A stretch of 64,000 nt of DNA from Limnoperna fortunei (taxonomy: Eukaryota; Mollusca; Bivalvia; Mytilida; Modiolidae). The notes under the pieces are model-generated. The model was not told the DNA's origin. It ran no database searches and saw only the letters and a list, made by a program, of their open reading frames with translations. Positions 24,545-39,000 of the stretch are shown here, piece after piece (the first letter of the stretch is position 1; the number at the start of each line of letters is the position of its first letter). The DNA is taken from positions 2,722,751 through 2,786,750 of the forward strand of contig OX104122.1 of assembly GCA_944474755.1 (NCBI GenBank). Direction: 5' to 3'. Made by a program: the position numbers and the translations under genes.

Positions 24545-26078
24545 TGTACCAGTAACAGGTTACCAGATTGTGTCCCCTACATTACATGTATTTACAATAC
24601 TGAATACTGTGCTGTGTTCTGAATGGGTAACAGTAACAGGTTACCAGATTGGGTACCAGTAACAGGTTACCAGATTGTGTACCAGTAACAGGTTACCAGA
24701 TTGTGTCCCCTTCATTATTTACAACAGTGAATACTGCCCTGTGTTCTGATTGGGTACCAGTAACAGGTTACCAGATTGTGTACCAGTAACAGGTTACCAG
24801 ATTATGTCCCCTTCATTATTTACAACACTGAATACTGCACTGTGTTCTGATTGGATACCAGTAACAGGTTACCAGATTGTGTCCCCTACATTATTTACAA
24901 CACTGAATACTGCGCTGTGTTCTGAATGGGTACCAGTAACAGGTTACCAGATTGTGTACCAGTAACAGGTTACCAGATTGTGTCCCCTTCATTATTTACA
25001 ACACTGAATACTGCACTGTGTTCTGATTGGATACGAGTAACAGGTTACCAGATTATGTCCCCTTCATTATTTACAACACTGAATACTGCACTGTGTTCTG
25101 ATTGGATACGAGTAACAGGTTACCAGATTATGTCCCCTTCATTATTTACAACACTGAATACTGCGCTGTGTTCTGATTGGATACCAGTAACAGGTTACCA
25201 GATTGTGTCCCCTTCATTATTTACAACACTGAATACTGCTCTGTGTTCTGATTGGATACCAGTAACAGCTTACCAGATTGTCCCCTTCATTATTTACAAC
25301 ACTGAATACTGCACTGTGTTCTGATTGGATACGAGTAACAGGTTACCAGATTATGTCCCCTTCATTATTTACAACACTGAATACTGCACTGTGTTCTGAT
25401 TGGATACGAGTAACAGGTTACCAGATTATGCCCCCTTCATTATTTACTACACCGAATACTGCACTGTGTTCTGATTGGATACCAGTAACAGGTTACCAGA
25501 TTATGTCCCCTACATTATTTACAACACTGAATACTGCACTGTGTTCTGATTGGATACCAGTAACAGGTTACCAGATTATGCCCCCTTCATTATTTACTAC
25601 ACCGAATACTGCACTGTGTTCTGATTGGGTACGAGTAACAGGTTACCAGATTATGTCCCCTTCATTATTTACAACACTGAATACTGCACTGTGTTCTGAT
25701 TGGATACGAGTAACAGGTTACCAGATTATGCCCCCTTCATTATTTACTACACCGAATACTGCTCTGTGTTCTGATTGGATACCAGTAACAGGTTACCAGA
25801 TTGTGTCCCCTACATTATTTACAACACTGAATACTGCGCTGTGTTCTGATTGGATACCAGTAACAGGTTACCAGATTGTGTCCCCTTCATTATTTACAAC
25901 ACTGAATACTGCTCTGTGTTCTGATTGGATATCAGTAACAGGTTACCAGATTGTGTCCCCTTCATTATTTACAGCACTGAATACTGCACTGTGTTCTGAT
26001 TGGATACCAGTAACAGGTTACCAGATTGTGACCCCTACATTATTTACAACACTGAATACTGCTCTGTGTTCTGATTGG
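24545..26078 (+). repeat. 75-bp minisatellite, about 20 copies
   Basis: Unit GATTGGATACCAGTAACAGG, then TTACCAGATTGTGTCCCCTT, then CATTATTTACAACACTGAAT and ACTGCACTGTGTTCT. A 26-bp sub-unit (ACCAGTAACAGGTTACCAGA) is doubled or tripled at the left end. The 321-codon open frame through it is a by-product of a period divisible by three. It ends about 900 bp before the Roco start codon. Confidence 0.95.
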
Positions 26079-26982
26079 GTCAATAGTGGTTACATGGTTA
26101 ATTTTTCGTCTATAAGCTCTTGCAGGAATATAAATTTTAAACGGGAATATTTATTTTTCCATTTTCTGTTTTTCCCTTTTAGCAACACCACACAAACAAA
26201 AAACATAAAACACAAATTAAAACAGAACTGTTCAAAAAATTAAATCTCTTAAATCTTTAAATCTAACATTTGTTCAAATTGTACATAATGTGCATATGTT
26301 CATGTACATGTACATACTAAGTTTAGATTTTTCCAGTTACCATGGAAACTGAACACATGGATTAAGTTAACTATCTGGATACATGTATTGACAAAAATAT
26401 ATGTTAAATTCATAGTCAATGTAGTCAATACATTTCTGTTAAAGAGGTAGTATAAAATGAAGACTTGTTACAGGTTATTGAAATTAAATGTCAGGATACA
26501 TGTATTAAAACGTCCTGAATATAGCTGAAATATTGCTTGCTGGACGTTAAACAATAATCAATCAATCAGTACATGTATTAAAACATCATAAGATAGCTGA
26601 AATATTGCGTGCTGGACTTTAAACAATAATAATTTATCAATTAATAAATGTATTAAAAACATCCATTAAATTTGTAGTCAATCTAGAATATAAATGTCTG
26701 TAAAAGACAGTTTCCTTAATGACATTGATTTTAGATATAAAATAAAATTGAAAGATATTTGTTAAAATGTACATTTCATCTTACAAAAATAGGTTATGTA
26801 CTTTGGTCATGTGACCAGGGTCTGTTGCACTAATGATATCCTTGAGGTGGTGTGATGAAGCTATTTAAATCTTTTCCAGTTGATACCAGACTTTTGTCGT
26901 CTGCTTAAACAATTTGTTTTCTCAGCAGCAATAAAGATGAATAACAAAGAAAATATTGTTTACATTTTAGATTTAGAAGAAT
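26079..26982. other. upstream region of the Roco gene
   Basis: AT-rich, with SINE-like fragments at 26505-26645. I see no convincing TATA box or initiator. The transcription start is undetermined. Confidence 0.5.
26505..26645 (+). mobile_element. two 3' fragments of a second SINE-like family
   Basis: GAATATAGCTGAAATATTGC, then GGACGTTAAACAATAATC at 26517-26565, and a similar stretch at 26590-26640. The ending resembles, but is distinct from, the first SINE family. A reversed fragment lies at 54160-54205. Confidence 0.5.
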
Positions 26983-27006
26983 ATGGCCCAGCAACAATTG
27001 AATTCA
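26983..27006 (+). CDS. exon 1 (start codon, residues 1-8)
   Basis: Encodes MAQQQLNS. The ATG at 26983 lies in a fair context (A at -3 region, G at +4) and the exon ends at a consensus GTAAGT donor in phase 0, matching the phase-0 acceptor of the ankyrin exon. A pyrimidine-rich stretch ending TTTTAG at 26970 could be an acceptor of a 5' UTR intron, so transcription may start further upstream. I chose this start because it is the closest in-frame ATG joined by a strong donor; an alternative upstream coding exon cannot be excluded. Confidence 0.55.
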
Positions 27007-30000
27007 GTAAGTAAAGTTTATATTGTGAAGTTAATACGTTAACATGTACAAGTACAGATCTGTGGCTTAATGCCACTTTTATCAATTTTTCAGCCATACA
27101 TGTATCAACTATCATGGTGTCCAGTGTTAATGGTCTAATTAGACGTCAGCAACATAGTTTTCCATTGCTGTGTGAACACAAACATGTATTGTTTACTTCA
27201 ATCCTCCATCTTTGTTTGACTAAATAGAATTTTAATTTTTTATAAAACATTTATAACATGAATGGCAGGTCACATAAATGTGTTGACAGATTAACAAAAT
27301 GGACAATGAACATTCGACTTGATGGTGGTTAATTAAATATAAATGTACATTTATCTACGTTTATATATATTGTGTTACTGTTACTATGGATTGACTGTTA
27401 TAATATCATTTCAGGGACTTTGGAGGGCTGCTTTGTATGGTCTGACTGAGAAGGTGAAGGACTACATAAAGAGAGGAGCCAATGTCAACTGGAAAGATCC
27501 TGAAGTGAGTTACTTGTGTTTTAACATTTATCTGTGACAACAAATCATTAATAACACATCACACATGACAGACATCAGTCACACAAATTAAATATTTCAC
27601 AGTAAGTGTGGCCGTCTGAATCAGAAAATATCATAACAATGTCTGCTACAACAGTACATCATGGCTGACTAATTAAATATTTCACCACGAGTGTGACGAT
27701 TTATTTAACTCATGGCTGACATCACACTAATTAAATATTTCACCACGAGTGTGACGATTTATTTAACTCGTGGCTGACATCACCACGAGTGTGACGATTT
27801 ATTTAACTCGTATCTTTGTCCTGAATCAGAAAATATCGCGTTTGATTTGATCCGTTACAAAAACTACTTTTGTTATATGTAGGTGTATTACTTACATTGA
27901 GAAGATTTGATGATCAAATGTTTATTTACATAGAATGTTTACAGATAGTTTATTTCTGTTGTAGTACGGACGGAGTCCTTTATTTGTGGCATCAGAGTAC
28001 GGCCACACAGAGATAGTGTCCAGGCTGGTGGACCTGGGGGCTGACATTGAGGCCAAGGACAGGGTATGTATTTACTTAACTGATTTGTGTGTTTATCATT
28101 GGTCACTAACAACAAATAAGTCACCATTTATTTTATGACTGACACCCTGTACCACTATAATCCTCCATTGTAGGTTGTCCCCGGGGGTCAGTCCCCACAC
28201 CCTAAATTATGTACATTTTTGTAATTTATATATTGATCAAAGTGTACAATCACAGATCATTAATAACACTTTAAGTATGGCAGACGTCAGATTATTTCAC
28301 ACAAATATTTCATTGTAAGTGTGGAGCCATTCATTCATTCATTCATTCATTCATTCATTCATTCATTCATTCATTCATTCATTCATTCATTCATTCATTC
28401 ATTGAATTCTTTCATTCAATATTCATTTATTTGATCTGTTATATGTAGGTGTATTACTTACATTGAGAAGATTTGATGATCAAATGTTTATTTACATAGA
28501 ATGTTTACAGATAGTTTATTTCTGTTGTAGTGGGGACAGAGTCCTTTATTTGTGGCATCACGGTACGGCCACACAGACACAGTGTCCAGGCTGGTGGACC
28601 TGGGGGCTGACATTGAGGCCAAGGACATGGTATGTATTTACTTAACTGATTTGTGTGTTTATCATTGATCACTAACAACAAATAAGTCACCATTTATTTT
28701 ATGACTGACATTGTCCCTGTACCACTATAGTCCTCCATTGTAGGTTGTCAAAAGGGGGAGGGGTTGACTATCCCCACCCCCTAAATTATGTACATTTTCT
28801 AATTTGTATATTTACACACATCTGCACACAAAATTGTGCTTGTGTTTTTCATTCTTTTTAGTAAGATGGTATTTTTAGTGTACATGTGTATGTCTGTTAT
28901 TCTGGGGATACACACATGGTTCCCCCACCCCTTGTGGCATCAGTTATCATTTTGTTAGCCTTGCTGTTCCTGTGGTCTTAATTGTCGCTGGGGTGGTTGT
29001 CCCCACCCCGTCATAACACTGATGATTTATAATCTTCAAAATAGTTGTAATCCCCACCCCATAACTATGTGTTACTATATTATTGATGATATAATTAGTT
29101 TTATTGAGTTGAGTTTGAATCTCCCGGGCAGTTATCCCAGCCCCCTTAATGCATTTATTGGTTATAAAGTTGGAGACTTATAGTTTTTGTTGCGTTACTT
29201 ATTATTATTATTATTCTTTCTCACGCCGCCGACATTCTCCGGAGAACTTTGTAAATTTTGCACAATGATAGACCCCTATGAGATGTGGGCTCTAACCATT
29301 TTTCAAGTGTAGGGGCCCCCCAGGGTCGTGCCATGCCCCTCCAAATACCTCAAAATTTGATATTTTCTTTAAATGTCAAAAATAGTTAACATTCCTACCA
29401 TATAACCTTATATATTATTACTCCTTAAAGCAGGACGTCATATTAGAATACTCCTTATGATTAGACGAAAAATTTGGTGTCAGAGGGGTCATGCCCCTCC
29501 CCCTCAAATGAAAAATTTCTTTATATCTTGAAAACCATTGGGATCCCGACCCTATAACCATATATATTCTTACTCCTTTTGACAAAACAAATCATTTAGT
29601 ACCATGGGAGGGTTGGAGGGGGTCTTGCCCCGCCGCCTTAAAGGAAAAATATTTAATATCTAGAAAACCATTGGGATCCCCACCCTATAACCATATATAT
29701 TCTTACTCTTTATGATTAGAGGAAACATTTGGTACCATAGGGAGGTCATTGGGGTCATGCCCTGCCCCCTCAAATGACAAATTTCTTTATATCTTGAAAA
29801 CCATTGGGATCCCCACCCTATAACTATACATATTCTTACTCCTTATGACAAAACGAATCATTTAGTACCATGAGAAGGTTGGAGGGGGTCTTGTCCCGCC
29901 CCCTTAAATGACAAATTATTTAATATCTTCAAAACCATTGGGATCCCCACCCTATTGCCATATATATTCTTACTCCTTATGATTATAGGAAACATGTGGT

Positions 30001-33000
30001 ACCATAGGGAGGTCTCAGGGGGTCATGCTGCACCCCCTCAAATGACAGATTTCTTATATCTTGAAAACCATTGGGATCCCCACCCTATAACCATATATAT
30101 TCTTACTCCTTATGATAAAACGAATCATTTAGTACCATGAGAGGGTTGGAGGGGTCTTGCCCCACCCCCTCAAATGACAAATTATTGAATATCTTGAAAA
30201 CCATTGGGATCCCCACCCTATAACCATATATATTCTTACTCTTTATGATAAGACGAATCATTTAGTACCATGGGAGGGTCGGAGGGGTCATGCCCCACCC
30301 CTTCAAATTACTTAATTCTTCTTTCTTCTTTTTCTTCTTTCCGTTCGAGTTGTTTTCAAATTTTCTCTCAGATGCCATGTCCAATCAAAACGAAACTTTG
30401 GGAACTTGTTAAGGATCACTTGAAGTTTTGCAACACAATTATGTAATTTCAAAATGGCTGCCATTTCCATGGAAACAGGGGTAATTATATAGGACATTGC
30501 ATTATCATGGTAAAAATTTGTATTTGGGCTTTTCAACATGCTCAAGGTTATAGTGGCAATGGGGGTTCGTTTGGGAGACATCTTGTGTTGGCATCCCATC
30601 GCAATTGTGAATATTTATTTTAAAATCTGTACAGATCTCCACCAAGTGTATGTTTTTCTAACGCCAAAATTCTTATTATGCTTATACTTATTATGTGATA
30701 CCCTCCGTATGGATATGAGTGTCCATCCGTATGTCCATCTGGCAGTCCGTCTGTCTTTGCCTCGGTGGTTTCCAGATGATAACTTGAAAACGCATCAACA
30801 TATTTTATTTTAACTTTGCTCAGCTATTAAGTACCATAAAATGAAGATCAAGTTGGATTTTCAGCACAATCCAATTTGTAGTTTTCGATATATGGGCCAT
30901 TCAAGTTTTTTTTTGGTGAACACTTTGTGGTTTCCAGATGATAACTTGAAAACGTGTCAACAGATTTTATTTAAACTTTGCATATCTATTAAATGCTATA
31001 AAATGAAGATCAAGTTCAATTCTCAGCACAATCCAAGTTGTTGTTTTAGACTTGGGCCAGTTCAAAGGTTATTTTTGTCAACAATTGACAGTTTCCAGAT
31101 GATAACTTGAGACCACATCAACAGATTTTTTGTCAAATTTGCACAGCTGTTAAGTACTATAAAATGAAGATCAGGTTGAATTTTCAGCACAATCCCATAT
31201 GTAGTTTTTGAGTTGTGTCAATTTGAAGTAATTTTTATAGGTCTAGGGTCAAGGTAAAAATTGTCTTCTGAGATGGACTGTTATCATGCTCAGATGTTTC
31301 GTGTAGGCTGATACATGTATGTAGTTCAGTGAAATGTGTTAATGAATATTAAAAATTATGCAACGTGGCGGGTATCATTTAATAATATTTTTCTTTTTCT
31401 AAGACATGAACTTGTCTGCACGATTATGAAAAAATGCTTTGACCAATCAATTTGAAACTTGGGGAGGTTATGGAGGGTCGATCAGAGTGGTGAATTCAAC
31501 ATGTAAATTTTTCAAGATGGCCGCCATTTTCAAAATGGACGTCATATCAACTAAAAGTACATTTCTCAGATCTCTGTAATGGCTTGACAGATTTCATTGA
31601 AAATTGGTACGCATACAGTGGACTATCCTGAGCATTTAGGGGGAACAAAACTAACATTGCCATTTTGTAATAGCGGCCATTTTACCGCATTCCCCCTAAA
31701 AAAGTAAACTCTGTAAAGGAAAATTGACTTTTAGGCATATTTTAATATACTTACTTGAACTGTTGAATGAAATTATAATGATTTATTTTCAGCAATTTAA
31801 ATTATTTAGGAAAGAGTATCAATGAAAACCCAGAAAAAATGCATTACAATAGACAATCAGGGGCATAATCAAATAGCGTTTATAAAAAAATAAAACTTTT
31901 CCGTTATTATCGTTTTCTGTGAAGCAACGTAATTTGCGATAGATTTTTCGAATTTCCCAGGCTATTTGGCGACCTTGTTTGCCGTGAGACTTTTCGTCGT
32001 ATTTAGATGTGCATGCCCTTTCGTCTCCACGTGGGGAAGAACAACAATACAATGACAAAATACGGAAAGTTTGTCAATTTCTGGCAAATTTCAATGCAAA
32101 ATTCTACATTTTACGAGTTCATTTTAAAGGTGAAGAAAATTTTTGTGAACGTTGAATATTGTTTTGCATTGAATCAAACATTAATACTGTCTTTTAGGAT
32201 TATATTCAGGCGGGTGCATCAGTGTTTTGATGGTACGCAAGGCCTTCAAAGTTTACTGGGGGTAAAAATAAAGTAACCGGAACAAGTTATTTTTTATTTT
32301 TTTCATTTTTCTGGGAGATAACTCTGTCGTACTTGGTAATATTTGTAACTTTGCCATGTTTGCGCTTTAAAATCGTGAAAATAAATGAGTGTAGGTGAAA
32401 AAAAATCAACATGACCAATTGAGATTAAATTAAATGTCTATGACTATGATCAATTTTGTGAAGCCAAATACGTTAAACAATTAAATAACAAGAACTCTGT
32501 TCTTTAACATGTTTAATTATTATTGTACATGTACATGTTGCATGCATGCACTGTATGAATGCCTTGGTCATGATGTATTACATTCTATACATGTACATGT
32601 TGCATGCATGCACTGTATGAATGCCTTTGTCATGATGTATTACATTCTGATTCACGACATTTGTACATGTAACGTTTGCATGATGTACAATTTACATTTA
32701 ATTTAAAGGGAGGCAACACAAATTGTCACTAAAAAGTAACTCATTTTGGTTATAAAAATTATAACCATTTTTGATTATGCCCCTGACTGATAGAATAAAT
32801 GATTTTTTAAATTATTTGCTAGAATTTTAAATGAAGTACGTGTAAAACTAGTGTATGTTTTTATAATTCCAGTAGTTAAACAAGTTTATATCAACCAATT
32901 TGTTATGCATGTGTATTGATGATATAAATCAGTTTGTTTAGTACATATAAATACCAACTGGTTAATAAAGTAAGATACATGTTTATGTAAACTTAAACAA

Positions 33001-36000
33001 TATAAGTATTTGTTTTATTCTTTAACAGCTCTCCTTTTTTACAGGGCAGAACACCGTATGATGTAGCTCTGAATGATGCCATCAGAGAACTACTGAAGGT
33101 ACATATATGTGTTAGATGAAATATAGAAATATGATTCATAGTCTGTTTTATCTGTCTGTTGTCTGCCTGTCTGTCTGCCTGTGTTAGTCAATGTTTTATG
33201 TTTAGTATTTTCTATTTATATTGTCTGTCTGCCCTCTTTGTCTCTCTGTCTGTCAAGCCCGCCTGTCTGTCGGTAGTTCTCTGTTTAATGTCAGTCTTTT
33301 TGGGGTATTGCGTGCAGGCAATATGGCAGACATCTTCAAACAGATGGTTTCCCGTCAATACTAAAACCAATCTTGATGAAACTTTGGATGCTAGTATTGC
33401 AAGCTTGCATGAAGACGTAGCTAGGGATTGGATTTGTGGAAAGTCATGGCAAGGTCACTGTTACTAAAAATAGAAAAACAGTTTATTGTCAATTACTTCA
33501 GTTCGGATAAACCAATCTTACTGAAACTTTGGAAATAGCAAGCTTGCATAAAAACCTATCTTGAGTTTGGATTTTGGGCCAGTCTGATCATGGTCAAGGT
33601 GATCACTGTTACCAAAAATTAAAAAAAAAACAGTTTCCTGTCAATAACTTTACATCAGATGAACCAATCTTGCTGAAACTGGATATAGCAAGCTTGCATA
33701 CGATAAAAACCTAGCTTAGGATTGGATTTCGAGGCAGTCGGGTCATGGTCCCTGTTAAAAAAAAGTTTCTGCTTAGGCTGCTGCTGAAATTAATTGTTAA
33801 ATCGTTTAAAACCTGGTGTTGTGGCATGACCACGTGTCTTGTCTGTCAATATTGTCTGTCTGTCTGTCCATCTCTGTTTTACGTCTTTTTTACTGTCAAT
33901 ATTGTCTGTCTATCCATCACTGTTTTTGTTTAGTCATTTCTGTCAATATTGTCTATCTGTTGTCTGTTCTTTGTTTGGTAGTTTTATGTCTATTTTACTA
34001 TCTGTGTTATGTTTTGTCTTTTCTGTCTATATTGTATAGGCGAAACATGCAATCAAGGTTTGAATTTGCCTACTAAATATGTATGCATTTAGACCTAAAC
34101 ACCACTTTGAATTTTTGATATTTTGTTTATTTAACAAAACCATGGAAAAGTTCCATTTGACCATTTTCCTACATATATCTATAGGAGTTATTGCTCAAGT
34201 TTGATGATCATCTTTTGTATCTCAGGCCTGCCGACCCTTGAAGACCTTCAGGTCTTTGATTCACCTTTTTTGTCTGATCTTACCTATTTTCATGTATTTC
34301 TACCGTCCTTGCATGTTTTAGTTGTGGTCTATATGTCTTGTTTTCAGTTTTCTGGATGTCTTGTCTTGTCTGTCTCTTTTGACTTTGCTGTCCTGATCAT
34401 ATTGATCAGTCCGGATGAATCTCTTTTCCTGTCTGTGTGTAAATTATGTCAGCAGTCTGTTTTGTTGTGTCATAACCTGTATATATGTATGTCGTTGTCT
34501 CATCTTATCCTTGTCTGATTCAGTGTCTTCTGTGTCCTGTCTATCGATATCTGATGTGTCTTTCTGTCTGTTTGTCTGTCTTGACCCTATCTGTAATGTT
34601 TGAGTGATGTCTGCAGATATCTGATTTGTCTTTCTGTCTGTTTGTCTGTCTTGTCCTATCTGTATGTTTGTGTGATGTCTGCAGATATCTGATTTGTCTT
34701 TCTGTCTGTTTGTCTGTCTTGTCCTATCTGTATGTTTGTGTGATGTCTGCAGATATCTGATTTGTCTTTTTGTCTGTATGTCTGTCTTGTCCTGTCTGTA
34801 AGTATGTCTGTGGTCTTCGTCTTGTCTGACCATCTACCGGTTTGTCATATCTGTCTCTATACATGTCTCCCAGCTCTTGTCTGTCTCTTTGTCTGTCTTC
34901 TACATGTCTTGTCCTTTCAGCCTGTATGTATATGTATATGTCCCACTTCTTGTCTGTCTCTTTGTCCTCTGACATGTAATGTCTGTTTATCTGTCTGTCT
35001 GTCTATATGTTGAACTGCTGCAAGTCTGCCCTCTTTCTTGTCTCTCTGTAAGTACGTATGTACATGTAATGTCTGTTTGTCTGTCTGTCTGTCTATATGT
35101 TGGACTGCTGTAAGTCTGCCCTCTTTCTTGTCTCTCTGTAAGTACGTATGCACATGTAATGCCTGTTTATCTGTCTGTCTGTCTATATGTTGGACTGCTG
35201 TAAGTCTGCCCTCTTTCTTGTCTTGCGTAAGTACGTATGTACATGTAATGCCTGTTTATCTGTCTGTCTGTCTATATGTTGGACCGCTGTAAGTCTGCCC
35301 TCTTTCTTGTCTCTCTGTAAGTATGTCTGTACATGTAATGCCTGTTTATCTGTCTGTCTGTCTATATGTTGGACCGCTGTAAGTCTGCCCTCTTTCATGT
35401 CTCTCTGTAAGTATGTCTGTACATGTAATGCCTGTTTATCTGTCTGTCTGTCTATATGTTGGACCGCTGTAAGTCTACCCTCTTTCTTGTCTCTCTGTAA
35501 GTATGTCTGTACATGTAATGCCTGTTTATCTGTCTGTCTGTCTATATGTTGGACCGCTGTAAGTCTGCCCTCTTTCTTGTCTCTCTGTAAGTATGTCTGT
35601 ACATGTAATGCCTGTTTATCTGTCTGTCTGTCTATATGTTGGACTGCTGTAAGTCTGCCCTCTTTCTTGTCTCTCTGTAAGTACGTATGTACATGTAATG
35701 CCTGTTTGTCTGTCTGTTTTATCCATTTATCTGCATTAAGGTTGGATTACCGTATGTCTGCCCTCTTTCCTGTCTCTCTGTTAGTATGTCTGTACATGTA
35801 ATGTCTGTTTACCTGTCAGCCTGTTTTTTGTCCATCTGTCTGTCTATATGTTGGACAGCTGAATGTCTGCCCTTGTTCTTGTCTCTATGTTTTGTTCGTC
35901 AGCTATATACACCAATGAAGCTGAATTGATTTCATTTTTTAAACTCAAAAAATAATTTTAAAAATAATTAACAAAATTTTTACTATGTATAAATATAACA

Positions 36001-39000
36001 TATTTATATATGAAAAAAGTATCTAACAATAATACACCAAATGTAATTGTAGAAGTACATGACCATGATGACTACAGAACACAAATCAAGTGATGCCACA
36101 AGTGCTGAGCACACTGTTCAAGGTAAATATTGATAAATTGAAGAGGGACATGTTTTTATTCTACACATACCAATAATGATATGATTGCATTGATAAGGAA
36201 ATGAATTATTTCTTCATTTTGATTGGAAATTGAACTGAACAACATTTTATAGCACTATACAGCCGCTGTTTGAAATTAAAGGGAGATTGGGTGTCGTCCA
36301 TAATTGTCAACCATTTTCACAAGTGTGCAAACCACACAATTGAGGGAAGGGGTTAAACATTTTGACATTTTTGCATACGCTTTTTTTTCATCTCCGGAAA
36401 TTTTTGGTTTCTGTGGAGTTTGGTTTTATGTTAGTGTAGATGTAACCGTACATCCTGTGTGCGTTTGAAAGTAACGGTAATCAAACTATGATAAAGTGGA
36501 TACAAATATTGACATTGATTTCAAGAAGGGGGCGGCAAACAAATTGACCCATTTCCAGTTTTACATGATTTATCTCCCCTTTTACTTCCTGTTAAAAAAA
36601 CTACGGCTATCATTACTAAAAGACTATGATATTGAAATAAAGATTTTGGATTGTTTTAATATTGTTTGTCTATGCCAATTAAAATTTTCATCTAATTAAC
36701 CTTATAAGTAGATGTTACTATAGCCATAGGCAACAGGTGAGTTTGAATACAACACGGATGTCACTGATAACCTTGTTTATTTAAGCTATAAAACAGCTGG
36801 GGTTCTACCTCCAATTAACATCAGGTAAATAGGATAATGAACATAGATTAATTAATTAACGATCATGTTTACACAGCAGGCGGTTTTAATAACCTTTCTC
36901 ACTCAGATATTGACACCTGTTATTCAACTGAAGCGTGAAAATTTATCAAAGACAATTGTCCATTTCAAAAGGTTTCAACAGGACAAACTGCGGCTATAGC
37001 CGCAGTTTTTAGTACCGGAAATGGACACTAGGTGGCGTTTTTTAAATTGGAAAGTCGTCAATTTGTTCAGGTTTGTATTGCAAAATAACTAATAGAGGCA
37101 TTTATTAAAAGACATAAGAACAAAATACAAGGAATTTGTTAACAATTATGTTTCTGACAAGCCAGGGAAAAGGCGTTATAAAGAAAGTATACTTGATATA
37201 ACGAGAACGCTGACAAGGCACTTCATAGTCCCCGAATCTTCTGCCGTCCAACGCTGTTAAACTTTGATGTTAGATTGGGACACGCCCTTCAGAGTCTAAA
37301 TAGTGTTGGACCGCAGAGAATTATCTGTCTAAGCACTAAAATAATATTCGACAATTAACAAGATGTGGTGTTTGCCACCAGATATTTGATAAAGATATCA
37401 ACTGGTAAATGTCAGAAACAATTAAATTGTTAGCTTGTCCTTCAGGTCAGCCCAAAAATAAATAAAAATGTTTGACCATCATGTCTTTCAAAACAGCCAA
37501 CAAACAGGTGAAATAAAAATACTAGTGCATCAGTGAAAGGCAACAATGTTTTTTAGTTGTTCAGTTTGCACATTTCAAGTACTCTATAATATTATTTAGA
37601 GTGATTTGGAAAGCTTATTTGTTAATATTAAGGCACACCAGTTATACATTGTACATGCATGTTTTAACAGGATACTGTCATAATAAACGATTGTGGCAGA
37701 AAACATTAAGAAAGGAAGCTTGCCTTGCAGCACTCGTAAGAACCCCTGATTCTGTGCATGGATTTACTGGTTATTGACCAATACACCATTGCACATTTAT
37801 TCCCGTCATGCAATTATTTTTTTACTAACTAGCATAATGTATAGGATGGTTAAGAATCAGGGGGTTTAGTCTGCATATATTGCAGGCAGAAAAAGGTATA
37901 TTTATATTACAGAAATTTTTCAGACAAATTAATACTAATAGATAGATAAGATTTAATTTAATTTTGATTCAATATCAGCATATTATTACACTGATACTAA
38001 TACATGTAGCATACATTACAAAAATTATGGTGGTCGAGTGGTCAAGTTAGTTCGTCTACTATTGATCAGCACTGAGATTGCGGGTTCGATTCTCACTGCA
38101 GGCAGTGTCTACTCGACTCCAATCTTAATTGACAAGGATTGCCAGTTTTCCTACCGCAGGTCGGGGTTTTCTCCGGGTACTCCGGCTTCCTCCCCCAATA
38201 AAAACTGGACGCCATAATATAGCTGAAAAATTGCTGAAAGTGGCGTTAAACACCATCAAACAAACAAACAAGCATACATTACAAAAATTATTAGACCATG
38301 GTCACAAGTTTGATCATCACAAATTTCGACTCGATAGTGGCAGAGCAAATTGAATAATATTTCTATACAGGAAATAAATATCAATTTTCTGGATTTGTAC
38401 TGGTTTTATTTAATCTAGGTTATTACTATATTACTACGAATTTCCATCAAGCTTTTCTCAGAAAGCATACATGAGAACAATTTGAAATTTGGCAGGATGG
38501 TTCAGTATCACAAGTTGTACATCCTAATTGACTTTCTGACCTGTCGGACAACTACTTCCTGTTTGGGACTTCATTAAGCAGAGGCACATTCTTCGATTTT
38601 TGTTAGGAAACATACTCATTGATGCTTAATAAATGGAGATTTGCTTTGAAATCTTTTGTATAGACATTATTGATTGGTCTTGTGGAAACCAACAATGCTA
38701 CTTTACCTTATTCACTCAAATAGACGTGTTTATATATAGTTAATAAAAAATATCTATTTACAGGGGCATTCCAAAGGAAAGATCACTCTGTTATGCTAGA
38801 TCGTCTTCTAGGTGAAGGCTCATATGAATCTTTTGATATGCGTGTCATGGTAACTGGTCAGTTTGGTGTTGGGAAAACTAGTCTTGTAATGATTTTGGTC
38901 GGGGATAATGTTTCTAAGTTTCGACAAGCTACGGATGGCATATCTCTTCTGGAAGGAAGATGTGGTCTTGGAATAGATGGTAAAGACTGGATACTGATTG

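Noticed and set aside
25278..26243. 321-codon ORF of 25-residue repeats
   Set aside because: It is the translation of a 75-bp minisatellite; the frame is not kept across the whole array and there is no splice or family evidence.
28064..28530. Exon 4 as an assembly duplicate of exon 3
   Set aside because: Not fully excluded, but eight differences confined to the exon and distinct flanks beyond 150 bp argue for a real duplication.
34444..35801. Cys/Ser/Leu-rich repeat ORFs (plus) and Arg/Gln/Asp-rich ORFs (minus)
   Set aside because: CTGT-rich 67- and 90-bp tandem repeats within intron 5; no plausible protein.
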